A DNA stretch of 7,729 nucleotides, taken from contig CAJJLI010000081.1 of NCBI GenBank assembly GCA_905192625.1, positions 1 to 7,729 on the forward strand. Direction: 5' to 3'. Both the position numbers and the translations under genes were made by a program. The first letter of the stretch is position 1. Each line of letters opens with the position of its first letter. Below are positions 7,024 through 7,729 of the stretch, one piece after another. The DNA comes from an uncultured Clostridium sp. Its GTDB lineage: Bacteria > Bacillota > Clostridia > Lachnospirales > Lachnospiraceae. The notes beneath the pieces were generated by a model, which was given only the letters and a program-made list of their open reading frames with translations, made no database searches and was not told the DNA's origin.

Positions 7024-7081
7024 CTTTCCGTAGAAAAGCTTTGCTATATCATTTTTTGCTACGTAGTGGCGGAAAGGGAGG
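7024..7081 (+). promoter_or_regulatory. Structured leader and ribosome binding site of glgP
   Basis: CTTTCCG (7024-7030) is complementary to CGGAAAG (7070-7076), which runs straight into the Shine-Dalgarno core GGGAGG (7076-7081), four bases before the ATG. The enclosed 39 bases hold the direct repeat TTTGCTA (7040-7046 and 7055-7061) and the palindrome CTACGTAG (7059-7066). CGTAG (7029-7033) could alternatively pair with CTACG (7059-7063), which shares bases with the outer stem, so two exclusive folds are possible. No known riboswitch class was recognised. Confidence 0.35.
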
Positions 7082-7085
7082 CAAG

Positions 7086-7729
7086 ATGGAAATAAATAAA
7101 GAGGCGTTGAAACGTAACATAGAAGTAAAGCTAAAGACACATTTCTTTTGTAATATAAAAGATGCAAGTAAGAAACAGATATATCAAGCAGTAGCATATG
7201 CATTAAAAGATTATATCATCGATGATTGGATGGAAACACAGGAGTTATATAAAGAGAGAGAGCTAAAAACCGTTTACTATTTGTCAATGGAATTTTTGAT
7301 GGGACGAATTCTTGGGAATACTTTAATTAACTTAAAGGCGGATGGCATCGTTAATGAAGTATTAAAAGAGTTGGGAGTAAAACAAAATGAAGTTGAGGAC
7401 GCGGAAAGTGATGCTGGTTTAGGAAATGGCGGACTAGGAAGGTTAGCGGCATGCTTTTTGGAATCTTTATCGACACTCTCCTATTCTGCCTATGGGTGTG
7501 GTATTCGATATAGACATGGTATGTTTGAGCAAAAAATTGTAGACGGATACCAAGTAGAAGTTCCAGATGAATGGTTGAAATATGGTAATCCTTTTGAAGT
7601 AAGGCGTGATGAATATTCACAAGTTGTAAAGTTTGGTGGAAATGTTAGGCTTACAAAGAATGAATTAAATCGTGATTGTTATACTCTGGAAAATTATGTA
7701 GCCGTAGAGGCAATTCCATATGATATACC
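7086..7729 (+). CDS. glgP: Glycogen/starch alpha-glucan phosphorylase, N-terminal part (cut by window end)
   Basis: The frame is open from the ATG at 7086 to the window edge: 214 full codons plus two bases. The family enzyme is usually about 750-840 residues, so roughly a quarter is present. It is a GT35 pyridoxal-phosphate enzyme that releases glucose 1-phosphate from glycogen or maltodextrin in the cytoplasm. Family hallmarks, in order: TVYYLSMEFLMGRILGN (62-78), the glycine-rich DAGLGNGGLGRLAACFLESL (109-128), YGCGIRYRHGMFEQKI (136-151) and QVEVPDEWLKYGNPFE (156-171). The lysine that binds pyridoxal phosphate lies near the C-terminus, outside the window. A GGGAGG ribosome site ends four bases before the ATG. 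No glgBCA gene lies upstream, so at least on this side the gene is not in a glycogen operon. No frameshift is seen in the visible part. Confidence 0.95.
   Translation, partial: MEINKEALKRNIEVKLKTHFFCNIKDASKKQIYQAVAYALKDYIIDDWMETQELYKERELKTVYYLSMEFLMGRILGNTLINLKADGIVNEVLKELGVKQNEVEDAESDAGLGNGGLGRLAACFLESLSTLSYSAYGCGIRYRHGMFEQKIVDGYQVEVPDEWLKYGNPFEVRRDEYSQVVKFGGNVRLTKNELNRDCYTLENYVAVEAIPYDI

Noticed and set aside
6870..7085. Remnant mobile element or insertion ends suggested by repeated TACGTAG and CTAGTT words
   Set aside because: The repeats are six to seven bases, unevenly spaced, with no terminal inverted repeats, target duplication or transposase fragment; they are within chance expectation for AT-rich DNA.
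7351..7620. 89-residue minus-strand reading frame
   Set aside because: It lies fully inside the glgP coding region, whose + strand translation is clearly conserved.
1..7729. CRISPR array, tRNA, rRNA, toxin-antitoxin, phage or defence genes
   Set aside because: No regularly spaced repeats, no cloverleaf with GGTTCRANTCC-like arm, and no reading frame of these families was found; every sizeable supported frame is a metabolic or housekeeping gene.

Overview
The window is AT-rich and its genes are all on the + strand. Its codon choice (AAA, GAA, ATT and TTA-rich), purine-rich Shine-Dalgarno sites and gene content point to a low-GC Firmicute. A member of the Clostridia, perhaps Lachnospiraceae of the Lachnoclostridium type, is the best guess, but this is inference from style and protein families and not from a marker gene.

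Layout, left to right: (1) 12-506, a complete Nudix hydrolase of the IPP-isomerase-like subgroup, whose transcript probably reads on into (2) 579-3848, a complete isoleucyl-tRNA synthetase of the long, eukaryote-like type 2 (IleRS2) form. A long terminator hairpin follows at 3881-3935. (3) 4118-5578, an FAD-dependent oxidoreductase with a C-terminal Rieske [2Fe-2S] domain (Bacillus YhfW-like), preceded by a roughly 180-base leader whose last 33 bases can fold over its Shine-Dalgarno site. A perfect 12-bp hairpin follows at 5662-5691. (4) 5778-6869, an alpha/beta-hydrolase esterase with a GTG start. (5) 7086 to the window end, the N-terminal 214 residues of a glycogen/starch alpha-glucan phosphorylase, cut by the window edge.

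Nudix and ileS are probably one transcription unit (72-base gap, no terminator). The other three genes look like separate single-gene units, each with its own leader of roughly 180-220 bases. There is no obvious common pathway: translation, a housekeeping Nudix activity, a redox enzyme of unknown substrate, an esterase and storage-polysaccharide breakdown. I see no CRISPR array, transposase, phage gene, tRNA or rRNA, and nothing I would call a new biological system. The most interesting signals are in the intergenic regions: hairpins that pair better or terminate better when read on the minus strand, a leader hairpin that covers the Shine-Dalgarno site of the Rieske/FAD gene, and the lack of a T-box next to ileS.
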